Below are positions 31,445-43,326 of a stretch of 64,000 nucleotides of DNA, piece by piece. The stretch lies in assembly GCA_014529385.2 (NCBI GenBank), contig CM043966.1:90626587-90690586 (forward strand). The letters are read 5' to 3'. Under the pieces are notes generated by a model. It was not told the origin of the DNA, did no database searches, and saw only the letters and a program-made list of their open reading frames with translations. This DNA is from Adiantum capillus-veneris (lineage: Eukaryota > Streptophyta > Polypodiopsida > Polypodiales > Pteridaceae). The first letter of the stretch is position 1. Each line of letters opens with the position of its first letter. The position numbers and the translations under genes were made by a program.

Positions 31445-32387
31445 CGATGATGACACAAGCTCGATTTGTTGGAAGACAAGCGAGGAAGATAGAGCGGATG
31501 AGTCCACATCCTATGACGAAGAGACGGAATCTGATGAACCCAAACTGGTAAAGGTAAAGCTGCCCTCTTATATGTTTGATGATATGGTAATAGCACATGT
31601 GCAAGAAGAGTAGGGAACAGAGCAAGCCGAGGTGCTTAATGAATGCCAAAAGGTGCGGTCTAGACCTACAGATGATGGAATGTAGGTGAAGGTGGTGTGT
31701 GGTGCCATGCTAATGGCTGTGCTGATGAAAGTAGCGGTGGTGGAATTTGCCATGGTGATGCAACATGTGCAGACTTTTGCCAAGGGTGATAAAGTAGCCA
31801 TGTCTATGGAGGAACCTGAGATGGATGCAGTAGAGAACGAGTTTCTCTTTTCCTTAGAGGAGCATGATGCAGCTGTAGAAGAGGTGATTGAATAGCAGGA
31901 GACTGAAGCTGGACAGAAGGAAGTGCTGAGAAACCTTGAAGGGCCAATCAATGATGAAGGGCTTGATGACAGTGTAAGTGAGTTCGAAGCGGAGGTACAA
32001 GAGAGCATGAAGCCAGTGCAAGAGATGTGTTCTATGGCATATGAAGGAGGTTCCCAGGATGTGTCCAAGCTTTCAAAAGAGATATGCAACCCATGGTTGA
32101 AAGGTATGCTTGTAAGTGCAGCTGTGCAGTATATTATCCATCAGATACGGGGTTCCTTTTACAGGATCTCTACTTTACATGGCTGGGAGGGGGGGTCATA
32201 AGTGTTGGTTCGTACAGATGATGTGCTTGCAGAGCCATATCGGTTGATGAGGCAAGATGATGTTCGAAGAGGTGCTAAAGTGCTATGGGCCTTTTGTGTG
32301 CATGGATGGCTATGTGCTTGGGTAGGGCACTATTGGAGATTGTTGCAGATGGATGCAAGTGAACAGAGCCAGGTGGAAGCTATGTGA
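31445..32387 (+). pseudogene. Gag tail of the gag-only element, copy 1
   Basis: Acidic C-terminal region (EDRADESTSYDEETESDEPK) followed by MSMEEPEMDAVENEFLFSLE and a more hydrophobic end (GWLCAWVGHYWRL). It carries TAG stops at 31611 and 31893 that copy 2 lacks (Gln and Glu there) and shares a TAG near 31683 with copy 2. It lacks a start because the repeat is truncated at 31445. Confidence 0.7.
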
Positions 32388-33429
32388 TGCAGGGGGTGGG
32401 GCAACCCACTTGAAGGTTTGGCAATAGGGTATAATAAAACAGTGTACATATGGCTTCATTTTTCTGATAGTGTGTGCAAGGTTTTGCAGTTTATAGTGGA
32501 ATAAAGCTTTGTTGTGGTTGAGCATAAATTGTCAACAGGGGGTTGGGCAATGATGGTGCAGCCAAAGTATGTCGATGCTAGAAGGTGGCATGGGCAGGTG
32601 TATACAGGAAAGCAGAACATGGCAAAGGGATGATGCAGCTAGGAAGTTCATGGGATGACAGGTAGCAACGGAAGTGTATGCATGATGCGGCTTATAGGCC
32701 AAGAAAGGCTACATAATGGGCTAATTAGGGTAGCAGGTGAAAAAGCTTCAAAGTGTAGTTATGGGATCCAGGAATGATGAGCTTGAAGTACTGAAGGAAC
32801 AGGTCCAGACGATTCATCAAACCGAGCTACGAATCCCAAGTTATTGAAGGTTGAAGTTTCAGTGGTTTGCAGATTCTTGCCGGACAGGGTGGCTGGAGAC
32901 AGGTGGTCCAAGTGGAGCTTGAGGTATAGATGTGTAGAGCTCAATTCATGGAGCCTACCCATCTTTTCGGATTGCGGATTGGATCCATGGTTTGCAAGAT
33001 ATGGTCAGTTGAATTTGGCGGGGTCTGAGCCCAATTAGCCACATGGGAGAATGTGCCATCTGGCATCTTCTGAGCCGCGATGAAGTTCTAGAGCGGAGTG
33101 TACATTACACGGAGCTAACAGGAAGTGACTGCATGCCAAACGGAGTCTGGAGCAAGAAGTTACGGCAGTTGTAAGATTGGGTATCTTTGCCCGAAGTTGA
33201 TTGCAGATGGTTTGCTCGTGTTTTGGTCGCATTGGATCTTGGGCCTGGAAAAATCGGGTAGCAATGAGGATTATGGAGAAGCAAGGCGGCAGAACAAGCT
33301 TTCACCCAGGCTTTGCGGCTCGGCAATAGGACATGTAGAGAAGGAGGCCCAAAAAAATGGGTTTTTTTTATTAACATGGTTTTTTTTTGAAGGATTTTGG
33401 ATAGCCCAAGGGGCTTTGCTTGAGAAGGC

Positions 33430-33439
33430 GCCACGTGGC
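33430..33439. promoter_or_regulatory. Perfect G-box in the copy 1 LTR
   Basis: GCCACGTGGC, the palindromic bZIP/bHLH recognition site, about 585 bp upstream of the TATA box in the probable U3. It is conserved in the other copy at 37601-37610. Confidence 0.5.
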
Positions 33440-34023
33440 ATGCTATTGCCCCACATGCGGGCGCGCGTCTGTTGTGTCCGGGGTATAAGGCCACAATTGG
33501 GCGCCCATTTGGGAGATATGAAGGGAGCGGGAGTTCATGGCTATGGCGCCGGTGGCGAAGCCCAGATGGGCGATGCTGTGGCGCTGCGTGGCCGGTTCGA
33601 CGGCGGCTTTGGGAGGTGGTGGTGCACCCGTGGGTGGCCGCATGGAGGTGTGATGGTGATTTCTGTGGTGACGTGGCTGGCAGTTAAGGGGCAGTGCCCA
33701 CGCCCGTAAGCGGCAAAGTTTTTTGAGGGGAAGGGCCGCCCCCTATAACGACACCGCTATTGCCTCGATGAGGGGGAGGGGTCCCACTGCAAGGAGGTGC
33801 CGTTAAGGGTAGTTGAAGTGTAAGGCTAAGGATGCTCAAAGGGAGAAGGAAAGTCCGGCCGGCCAAAGGGAAAGGGCCATGGTGTTGCATGCAAAGCTTT
33901 CCAAAATAACTAAGCCAAGTGTTGGCAATGCATAAAACTTCTAAAAGGAACTCCAAATGGAGTGCACGACATGACATGGAAGGGGACCCCATTTTTCTTT
34001 TTTGAGATTTCTAGGCACACCCC

Positions 34024-34030
34024 TATAAAA
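34024..34030 (+). promoter_or_regulatory. TATA box in the copy 1 LTR
   Basis: TATAAAA in the context CACCCCTATAAAAGGGTG, conserved at 38190-38196. It lies about 500 bp before the LTR end, consistent with a U3/R boundary. Confidence 0.6.
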
Positions 34031-34661
34031 GGGTGCTTATGTTCATTTGTTAGGGTCTTTGGCCAAAGAGGGCTTTTTGACCAAGGAGGGTTTTTTTTCC
34101 AAGGCTTTTGGAGCTTTTGTTTTTTGGTTGCCGAGGTTCATGCCGGCGGTGTGTTGGTTGTACATGATATTGCCTATGCTAGTAGACTATTCCCTACTGT
34201 TTGAAGGCTTCATTCCCCCTTCTCTTCTCTGCTTGTGTGCGTGTGTTTCCGGGTGTGTGTAGGCTTGTGTGCCCCCCGAGGTTGGTCGTGCAAAGAGAGA
34301 TAGAGAGAGGTTTTGTGAGTGTGGAAGGTTGTGAATTGAGCGGAGCGGAGTGATTGAGTCTGTCTGATGCATTCCAAGTACTATGTGCGTATGATAGTGG
34401 GACAGCAATGGTTTGCTTGCGGATAATTTTCAGTTTTAAAGGTGAACTCTAGTGGATTAGGGCGCTGCATATACCCTTGTCTATAGTGAGGCATTGTGTT
34501 GTGTGCTGGGTGTGTTCCCCTTTCCCCCTCTCCATCTTCTGGTGCCCCCACTGAGGAGTTGTTTGATGCTCCAATTTGCGGTTGAAAGTGGTGTTTTTTT
34601 GCCGACGAAACGGTTGGCTCACGATTGAGATGTTTGATGGTCAAGGTTGAAGGTGACAGAG

Positions 34662-36557
34662 ATGGTGGAGCCAGGTTTTGGCCCCATAGTTACGGGCGTG
34701 GAAGATCCCGAGGATTGGTTATCAGATTTCGAATTATGGTTGCTATCGATGCGTATGTCGACGGATGCACAAAGATTATAGACGGTGCCGTTGTTGATGC
34801 AAGGACGATCCAAGGTGTGGTTCGATGGCTTAGAGAGCAATGATCGAGAAACATGACAAAGGTTGCAGAGTCAGTTTCTGAAGCGATTTCGAGAGGTGAT
34901 TACGGCGGAAAAAGCCGGTGAAAAGCTGAAGGCGGTACGCCAGGATGTAAGTAAAGATTTCTCTCTTTTCATTGAGCAGTTTGAAGTGTGTTGGAAGCAG
35001 TTAGAGATTGCTACTGGGGTCAAAAGCAATCAATCTTTGAAGCTGTCAAAGCTGTTAGAGTGCTTGCATTCGAGGATTAGAGAAAAGGTCGAAGATGGTG
35101 CCGATACCTATGGAGACATGGTCTATTTGGCAAAGGTAAAGAGCAGAAAGGTGAAGCGGAAGTTGGAGGTGGGTATGCTAAAGCCAACAGATTATATGCA
35201 TGTTGCAGAGGTAGCGAAGTGCTCTTTGGTCCAACCAAAGGTGATTCCAGTGGTGCAAGATGCAAGGCCTGTGGAGGTAACACCTACTATTGGTTATGTT
35301 CCTTGGAGGTTTCCAGTTTGTGATGTGCATGTACCGAGGGTGGAAGAGCTTGTCAACAAGGAGAAGCTCCATGTCGAGGTGAACCAAGATGCAAAAGTGG
35401 TAGCAGATGTGGAGGTTCCAATACAGATTGAAGAGGTAAAGCATGGTCTTGTGGAAAGTTTGCATGAAATGGTAGCATAATGCAATCGAGATGCAGATAC
35501 CGAGGGTTCAAAAGCTGGTGGAGAAAGTGAGCAAAGTGGTGAAGATGGTCAAGATTTTGTGGAGCAGCAAGTGGATGCAGATGCTGATACGGAGTCGGTA
35601 TATGATGCTGATGCCGATGATGACACAAGCTCGATTTGTTGGAAGACAAGAGAGGAAGATAGAGCGGATGAGTCCACATCCTATGACGAAGAGACGGAAT
35701 CTGATGAACCCAAACTGGTAAAGGTAAAGCTGCCCTCTTATATGTTTGATGATATGGTAATAGCACATGTGCAAGAAGAGCAGGGAACAGAGCAAGCTGA
35801 GGTGCTTAATGAATGCCAAAAGGTGGGGTCTAGACCTACAGATGATGGAATGTAGGTGAAGGTGGTGTGTGGTGCCATGCTAATGGCTGTGCTGATGAAA
35901 GTAGCGGTGGTGGAATTTGCCATGGTGATGCAACATGTGCAGACTTTTGCCAAGGGTGATAAAGTAGCCATGTCTATGGAGGAACTTGAGATGGATGCAG
36001 TAGAGAACGAGTTTCTCTTTTCCTTAGAGGAGCATGATGCAGCTATAGAAGAGGTGATTGAAGAGCAGGAGATTGAAGCTGGACAGAAGGAAGTGCTGAG
36101 AAACCTTGAAGGGCCAATCAATGATTAAGGGCTTGATGACAGTATAAGTGAGTTCGAAGAGGAGGTACAAGAGAGCATGAAGCCAGTGCAAGAGATGTGT
36201 TCTATGGCATATGAAGGAGGTTCCCAGGATGTGTCCAAGCTTTCAAAAGAGATATGCAACCCATGGTTGAAAGGTATGCTTGTAAGTGCAACTGTGCAGT
36301 ATATTATCCATCAGATACGGGGTTCCTTTGACAGGATCTCTACTTTACATGGCTGGGAGGGGGGGTCAAAAGTGTTGGTTCGTACAGATGATGTGCTTGC
36401 AGAGCCATATCGGTTGATGAGGCAAGATGATGTTCGAAGAGGTGCTAAAGTGCTATGGGCCTTTTGTGTGCATGGATGGCTATGTGCTTGGGTAGGGCAC
36501 TATTGGAGATTGTTGCAGATGGATGAAAGTGAACAGAGCCAGGTGGAAGCTATGTGA
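34662..36557 (+). pseudogene. Gag-like gene of the gag-only element
   Basis: One reading frame from ATG 34662 to TGA 36555-36557 (631 codons) encodes a retrotransposon gag-like domain: DPEDWLSDFELWL, then VWFDGLESNDRET and FLKRFREVITAEKAG, then FEVCWKQLEIATG. A Val/Glu-rich middle and a very acidic tail follow (VDADADTESVYDADADDD). Five in-frame stops interrupt it: 34779, 34854, 35478, 35853 and 36126. There are no frameshifts in the frame I followed. No zinc knuckle is visible. It is probably the structural protein of a non-autonomous element. Confidence 0.7.
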
Positions 36558-37600
36558 TGCAGGGGGTGGGGCAACCCACTTGAAGGTTTGGCAATAGGGT
36601 ATAATAAAACAGTGTACATATGGCTTCAGTTTTCTCATAGTGTGTGCAAGGTTTTGCAGTTTATAGTGGAATAAAGCTTTTTTGTGGTTGAGCATAAATG
36701 CTCAATAGGGGGGTGGGCAATGATGGTGCAGCCAAAGTATGTCAACGCTAGAAGGTGGCATGGGCAGGTGTATACAGGAAAGCAGAACATGGCAAAGGGA
36801 TGATGCAACTAGGAAGTTCATGGGATGACAGGTAGCAGCGGAAGTGTATGTATGATGCGGCTTATAGGCCAAGAAAGGCTGCATAATGGGCTAATTAGGG
36901 TAGCAGGTGAAAAATCTTCAAAATGTAGTTATGGGATCCAGGAATGAAGAGCTTGAAGTACTGAAGGAACAGGTCCAGACGATTCATCAAACCGCGCTAC
37001 GGAGCCCAAGTTATTGAAGGTTGAAGTTTCAGTGGTTTGCAGATTCTTGCCGGACAAGGCGGCTGGAGACAGGTGGTCCAAGTGGAGCTTGAGGTATAGA
37101 TGTGTAGAGCTCAATTCATGGAGCCTACCCATCTTTTCGGATTGCGGATTGGATCCATGGTTTGCAAGATATGGTCAGTTGAAGTTTGGCCGGGTCTGAG
37201 CCCACCTGGCCGCATGGTAGAATGTGCCATCTGGCATCTTCTGAGCCTCGATGAAGTTCTAAAGCGGAGTGTACATTACACGGAGCTAACAGGAAGTGAC
37301 TACATGCCAAACAGAGTCCGGAGCAAGAACTTACGGGTGTCCTAAGATTGGGTATCTTTGCCCGAAGTTGATTGCAGATGGTTTGCTCATGTTTTGGTCG
37401 CATTGGATCTTGGGCCTGGAAAAATCGGGTAGCAATAAGGATTATGGAGAAGCAAGGCGGCAGAACAAGCTTTCACCCAGGCTTTGCGGCTCGGCGATAG
37501 GACATGTAGAGAAGGAGGCCCAAAAAAATGGGTTTTTTTTATTAACATGGTTTTTTTTTGGAGGATTTTGGATAGCCCAAGGGGCTTTGCTTGAGAAGGC

Positions 37601-37610
37601 GCCACGTGGC
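37601..37610. promoter_or_regulatory. Perfect G-box in the copy 2 LTR
   Basis: GCCACGTGGC, at the same relative position as in copy 1. Confidence 0.5.
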
Positions 37611-38189
37611 ATGCTATTGCCCCACATGCGGACGCGCGTCTGTTGTGTCCGGGGTATAAGGCCACAATTGGGCGCCCATTTGGGAGATATGAAGGGAGCG
37701 GGAGCTCATGGCTATGGCGCCGGTGGCGCAGCCCAGATGGGCGATGCTGTGGCGCTGCGTGGCCGGTTCGACGGCGGCTTTGGGAGGTGGTGGTGCACCC
37801 GTGGGTGGCCGCATGGCGGTGTGATGGTGATTTCTGTGGTGACGTGGCTGGCAGTTAAGGGGCAGTGCCCACGCCCGTAAGCGGCAAAGTTTTTTGAGGG
37901 GAAGGGCCGCCCCCTATAGCGACACCGCTATTGCCTCGACGAGGGGGAGGGGTCCCACTGCAAGGAGGTGCCGTTAAGGGTAGTTGAAGTGTAAGGCTAA
38001 GGATGCTCAAAGGGAGAAGGAAAGTCCGGCCGGCCAAAGGGAAAGGGCCATGGTGTTGCATGCAAAGCTTTCCAAAATAACTAAGCCAAGTGTTGGCAAT
38101 GCATAAAACTTCTAAAAGGAACTCCAAATGGAGTGCACTACATGGAAGGGGACCCCATTTTTCTTTTTTGAGATTTATAGGCACACCCC

Positions 38190-38196
38190 TATAAAA
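38190..38196 (+). promoter_or_regulatory. TATA box in the copy 2 LTR
   Basis: TATAAAA, identical context to 34024-34030. Confidence 0.6.
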
Positions 38197-38593
38197 GGGT
38201 GCTTGTGTTCATTTGTTAGGGTCTTTGGCCAAAGAGGGCTTTTGGACCAAGGAGGGTTTTTTTGCCAAGGCTTTTGGAGCTCTTGTTTTTTAGTTGCCGA
38301 GGTTCATGCCGGCGGTGTGTTGGTTGTGTTCCCCCCGAGGTTGGTCGTGCAAAGAGAGATAGAGAGAGGTTGTGTGAGTGTGGAAGGCTGTGAATTGAGC
38401 GGAGCGGAGTGATTGAGTCTGTCTGATGCATTGCAAGGCGTATGTGCGTATGATCGTGTGACAACAATGGTTTGCTTGCGGATAATTTTGAGTTTTGAAG
38501 GTGAACTCTAGTGGATTGGGGCGCTACGTATACCCTGGGCTATAGTGAGGCATTGTGTTGTGTGCTGGGTGTGTTCCCCTTTCCCCCTCTCCA

Positions 38594-39185
38594 GCGTGAC
38601 GCGATTGTGGCGAACTTATAAAAAAAATTTAAAAAAATTTAACGATAGAATTGGGATCGGAAATATTCCCCAGGCCCAAGCCCAAGCCCACACTCAGGCT
38701 CAGGCCTGAGTCACCCTTTAGAATTACTTATTTTAGCCTCACGCTTAAGTAAAAATCGACCCTTTTGAGGACCAATGGAGCTTTCGATAACCAAACACTG
38801 TGCCGTAAAGCACACCACGAGCCCCTGAGCAAAACGCTCGTTTCGATCTATCACACGCTCTAATCCAAAAACCAATCGTGAAAAGACATTTAAAAACATC
38901 AAAAGACGAGTGAAAATGGGATGCAAAACGTCCAAAAAATTAAGCAGTTAACCTTCGAGGGTATTCATCGACGCTTCTAGGGTGCCAAAGGCACATGCAT
39001 CTGCACTCTGGTTGTGTGCTAGAGGCTGAGAAACTAGCGAGCAATTTGACTTATGTGGGTTCTCAATACCCACCTACCTTAGGTTCTGGGCCCTCGACGG
39101 GGACTTAAGGTAGTACCACACTCTGGACCCGCATATTGCATCCAGTGACTCTTCCTCTTACTACGACGTCATAGAGGGTTACCCA
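38594..39185. other. Unassigned sequence before the H3 gag region
   Basis: Begins directly after the LTR end of the gag-only element. It has A-rich tracts near 38622-38640 and a 12-bp palindrome (CTCAGGCCTGAG) near 38699. It is probably the leader of H3. I could not find a PBS or LTR edge. Confidence 0.4.
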
Positions 39186-41268
39186 ATGCCTAATCCTAAT
39201 AGCTCAAGCCAAGACATGCATGACATGGTCCCACGGTCGGGGCCGAGCGTGCTTAGCCACTTGAAGGAAACCTTTAGTAGAGCCACTCACTCTGAACATG
39301 GAGCTAATGATGTAAATGAGGGGGGTGGGGAAGAAAATTTTACATTCATGACCAACGTAGACCCCATGCTCTTGGAGAGTGTGCACGTGAATACTCCATT
39401 CACTACACCCCATGACTCTTTAGAGCTATTCCCCTCTGAGGTTATATTACGTGATGGTAGAAGCCTTGCCAAAGTGCAAGAGGTTGAGCGATATAACATT
39501 GCGGCTAGTGAAAAATAAATTGAGAGCTTATGCAAGGCAGAGTAACGAAGAGAGTTAAAAGAAAAATCCCTTATTCCAATATACTTGCTAGGAGAGAAAT
39601 CGAGTGCTCCTAAATTAGCAACCACTAAGGATCAACCCATAGAGAGCCACATTGAATCTAGTTCAAAAGACACCCCTAGCACCTCAATCCTAGATGGAGT
39701 GTTTCTAAATGATAACTAGGAGTACGAACTACAAATGGAAACTCTAACCAACCTATACACAGGTCACACCTATCACCTATAATCCACAATGGGTGCTACT
39801 AGTGTAGAGGATCAACAACAAAGAGTTTGTGAGGTCATCTATAGGGTTATTGATCTAGAGAGACAGAGCAAGGGGATCCACACGCCTTCATGAGATTCTT
39901 GGATACAATGAAGGATAAACAACCAACCTTACAAATGGAGACTCCCTTGATAATTTTGATGGATCCTGCATATGTTGTTTTGCCAGGGGTCTCAGTGCAA
40001 TCTGAGCCCACAAGTGATAGCTTTACTTTTTCAACTCTAGCTCATCTTTCCCTTGATGACACCATGGCTACCATGCCTAGCCCAATAATGGGCATGCCAA
40101 GAAACACGCTGTGGACCTCATTTATTAGTAAATAGCTCAATGCCTGTAATAGTACCTACAAGTGTGTACCAATGGTATACACCTATAGGTCCTCGTACTC
40201 ATGTAGCCCCTACCCCTCTCATTGTTTCAACAACCTATGCTCCACAACCACAATACCCAAGCTCTTATTTCCATGGGGCCATACTGGCTAGCATTAGCAT
40301 GTCACATCCAACGTCTGCTATGCCTAGGGCCACACATATGAACTTTGGGCCACCACATGGAACAACACCGTACCAAACTTGGAACCCAAGGGCTTCCTAT
40401 GCCCAATGCAAATACCTACTTCACATGTAGTCTCTAGATTTTACCCACGGTGCTTGCTCACTTAGGTGACTTGGCAACATTTGCTCAAGCTATCGGTCAA
40501 TCTATTGTTGAGAATATGCGTAATAGGCCTGATAGAGAGCCTAGAAGTAAGGCAATACAAATAGCCAAGCTCACACAAAAATTTAGTGGAGACGGGGATG
40601 TGAGAAAGCATATCAAAGTGTTTGAACAAATATGCAATTCTCTAGGAGAACACAATGACCTGCATAAGAGTAATGCTTTAAGCTTAACCTTAAGTGGAAA
40701 AGTTGGAGATTGGTATAGAACCCTAAGGGTGGAAGAAAAAAGGATTTACCCTACTCTTAGGAGACTGTTCTTGAAAGAATACATACAAGAGGGAGTGCTT
40801 TGGGATGTAGCCTCTCAACTCCAGAAAGCCCAATGAGAGGAAGGAGAGTTGGTAAGAGACTTTATTAGTCGCTTGAAGCATTTGAATTCTCGTTGTAGTC
40901 CAAATAAGCGCTTCAATAATAATCAATTTATTGAAAGATTCAATAGGGGATTATGACATGAGGATATCTACAATGGCCTAGTCATTAGAGGTATCACCAC
41001 TTGGGAAGCAATCACCACCAATGCGATCCAATTGGAGGATAATTTAATGATTCAAGGAGAAAGAGTGTCTATTGAGCCTAAATCTACTAGCTCGCAAGCG
41101 TCGGGGCATCAGCCAATGACCCTAAAGCCTATTGCTAAGGAGCCAAAGATATCTGAGATGACTTTAGTAGATCTCACCAAGGCCATTGTGCTCCACAAAA
41201 TAATCATATGTATCCAAAAAGGGAGCAACAATGGTGCTCAGTATGCTATGGTCCGCATAGTACCATAA
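39186..41268 (+). pseudogene. gag: H3 relic: Ty3/gypsy gag
   Basis: Decayed gag on the + strand. The N-terminal region (39186-40430) is open only in pieces. The core (40450-41268) reads KLTQKFSGDGDVRKHIKVFEQ, LSLTLSGKVGDWYRTL and FLKEYIQE, then after a TGA at 40834-40836 FISRLKHLNSRC and FIERFNRGL. These are ordered capsid-domain motifs of plant Ty3 gag. Several in-frame stops are present (40834, about 40954, 41266). Confidence 0.75.
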
Positions 41269-41302
41269 ATTCCCTACTTTTAGAGTAAAATTCAATGGGA
41301 AT

Positions 41303-42280
41303 TGCAATGCCTGTGGGAGGTATGGCCATCAACCTAAGGATTGCATAGTATTTAAGCGCGCGATGGCCAATAGACCAACCTTAGCATGGACAGACACACC
41401 TTGAGTGCCTGCATTGATGCCGGTCCCACCTCTAGAACAAACATCACAACACATGGTCCCTAGGGCCCAAAATGTTGTTCAAACCGACATCCTTACCACC
41501 TCCAGTGCTAGGACCGCAACCACCACATTCGAGAATCACTTCTGTGAATCAAGTGGGTTGTGAGTCATCTAGTGCTTGTTTGGATGGCTGTGAGGAATAT
41601 ATAGACCCTAATATTGCCTATGGGATTGATACGCTTGAAGAAAGTCCACAATACTACATGGAGGACTATTGGGAAGAAGTCAAACCTGTCTATCAAGTAG
41701 CTGCTCTTGCTGCAAAAGGCCAAAATATCATTTACACTGCCAAGAGACCACCTCTTCAATGCTACGAGTGTGGAGGTCCACATCGTGTCGCCGAATGTCC
41801 TATATTAGGCTACAAAATAATGCCACACTAATGCAAACCAATCAAGGGAGCATGTCTACAATGTCAATACTCATGTGTAATTGATGTGGCATAGATCATT
41901 TGATTCCCCAATGTTCCAATAATCCAAATGCTCCAAAGATCACGCCATTAAACTTGATTGAGGTTACCAAGGACCCATCACAAAGTACACATGTGGTACC
42001 AGTAAACGTACTCACACGATCAATGCTCCAAAAACAAAATTGTATTCTTGAAGAAAGAGACACTGCATCAATTACCCAATCTCAGAAGAAGAAGAAAACA
42101 CGAAGGAAGAGATCGCAAAAAGCAGCGAAGTTAGACCCCAGTTCAAAGACCAACATAGGGACTGGTGACGACCTCGTATATATGAACGACGCTAAAGAGG
42201 ATTCTGATTCAAGTGAAACCATGGAGACCAAAACGACTACTAGGAAAGAAACCAACAAGAAAGATTGTCATGAGCCTTAA
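41303..42280 (+). pseudogene. H3 relic: nucleocapsid knuckles and Lys-rich linker
   Basis: A zinc knuckle CNACGRYGHQPKDC (CX2CX4HX4C) lies at 41303-41344 and a second, CYECGGPHRVAEC (CX2CX3HX4C), at 41760-41798; a degraded third follows near 41850. Then comes a Lys-rich stretch (QSQKKKKTRRKRSQKAAK) at 42080-42130. Element A also carries paired CX2CX3HX4C knuckles and a Lys-rich linker. Frames shift between the pieces. Confidence 0.7.
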
Positions 42281-42624
42281 TGGCCAGGATCCAAGAAGAA
42301 GATAGGAACTTATCCAAAACCTACAGAGGAGATCGACCGAGTCAAGAAATTAAGGAGTTTGGTAGAAGATACCCAAAGGCATCTAGAACCAGCACCTAGG
42401 AAGATCTAAATTACAGACACGGTGTTCCCTATGCAACAACAACCTCACCAAGTCCATAGACCCTTAGCCATACCTAGTGTCATCCAAAAAGAAAGTGACT
42501 TAAAGTCATGGGAAAGTGGACGTACTCACTTCTTGATGGGAAGAATGTTTACAGAGGGACTATGTGACCCTATCAAAGAAATGGAGATCCCATCTTCCTA
42601 CGTCAAGGGATTGAATCCAAAAAG

Positions 42625-43326
42625 GTGTCGTTAAACATTGCCAAATTGATGGACTTCATGGCTTCAGAAGTTAGAACCATCATCATGTCCAAACTATATG
42701 GAGACCCTGAGTTATTCTTAGCTCTTCAAGATTTTCTTAATGGAGAACTGAAGGTACCACAATTTGCACAGATGGATGGAGCTAGGGAGATGCCAATAGA
42801 GGAGGAACACTTAGATCCACAACCAAACCTAGATGAGAACCTTGTTGTAGAAATACTTGTTAACAAGTTGGGACAATACTTTGAGGGCAATGAATCCAAT
42901 GCAACCATACCAATCACTACCAAGGGATTAACTGTGAAGGGCATCCTTGATGCTGGTGGTGGGGTTAGCATTGCGACTAAAAATTGCTGGGAAACTATGG
43001 GAAGATCTCACCTTGGGACCACAACCATAGTAGTAAAGATGGCCAATGGGTCTATTGTTAAACCTATTGGGATGCTCAAAAATATCAAGATCAAGGTCTT
43101 TGGACATAAAATAAGAAATAACTTTATTGTTATGGATTTCTCCAAGCACACTATGGCATCTGAGATGATCTTAGGATGTCCTTTCATGAGGGAAGCAAAA
43201 ATGGTGCATGACTGGTCTAAAAACCAGGTCTACTTACAGTTCCAAGATTCTATCATTCGAGTGGATCTTGTAACTAGTCGAGCACATCCTCTAGGAAACA
43301 GGTTTATAATTGATCATAGATCTTGA
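42625..43326 (+). pseudogene. H3 relic: retropepsin-like protease
   Basis: The open segment contains GILDAGGGVSIATKN at the active site, where the family D-S/T-G is D-A-G, and the C-terminal MILGCPFMREAKMVHDW block. It is clearly the counterpart of the element A protease, including the preceding residues VSIATK/VAIATK. The Trp after ATKNC aligns with the TGA codon in element A. With Ala in place of Ser/Thr the site may have been weakened; the rest of H3 is dead anyway. Confidence 0.8.

Larger units (their letters stand above)
31445..34534 (+). repeat. 3-kb direct repeat, copy 1
   Basis: Homologous to 35615-38593 with only scattered substitutions, plus about 100 bp near 34165-34280 that is absent from copy 2. 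It covers a gag tail, then a probable LTR whose 5' edge may be the TG at 32551 just after a purine-rich run. Confidence 0.92.
31445..38593 (+). mobile_element. Gag-only LTR retroelement arranged gag tail - LTR - gag - LTR
   Basis: Two direct repeats (31445-34534 and 35615-38593) each comprise the 3' part of a gag-like gene plus a probable LTR. The 1.08 kb between them holds the 5' part of gag. Both repeats end with the same CTCTCCA, the expected LTR terminus, after which their flanks diverge. No RT, RNase H or integrase is present, so it would need enzymes from another element. The simplest reading is a tandem array (unequal recombination between LTRs or a partial second copy) truncated on the left at 31445. 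No target duplication was found. Confidence 0.65.
35615..38593 (+). repeat. 3-kb direct repeat, copy 2
   Basis: Homologous to copy 1. Its probable LTR would run from 36721 (after a GGGGGGTGGG run) to 38593. Private stop codons in each copy show that both decayed independently after duplication. Confidence 0.92.

Noticed and set aside
34540-34557. TGGTGCCCCCACTGAGGA as a tRNA primer-binding site of the gag-only element
   Set aside because: The position after the LTR end fits, but I cannot match it confidently to a plant tRNA 3' end, so it is not listed as a feature.
33105-38467. Many minus-strand ORFs in the 3-kb repeats
   Set aside because: They mirror the GC-rich LTR and gag sequence, lack motifs, and owe their openness to base composition.
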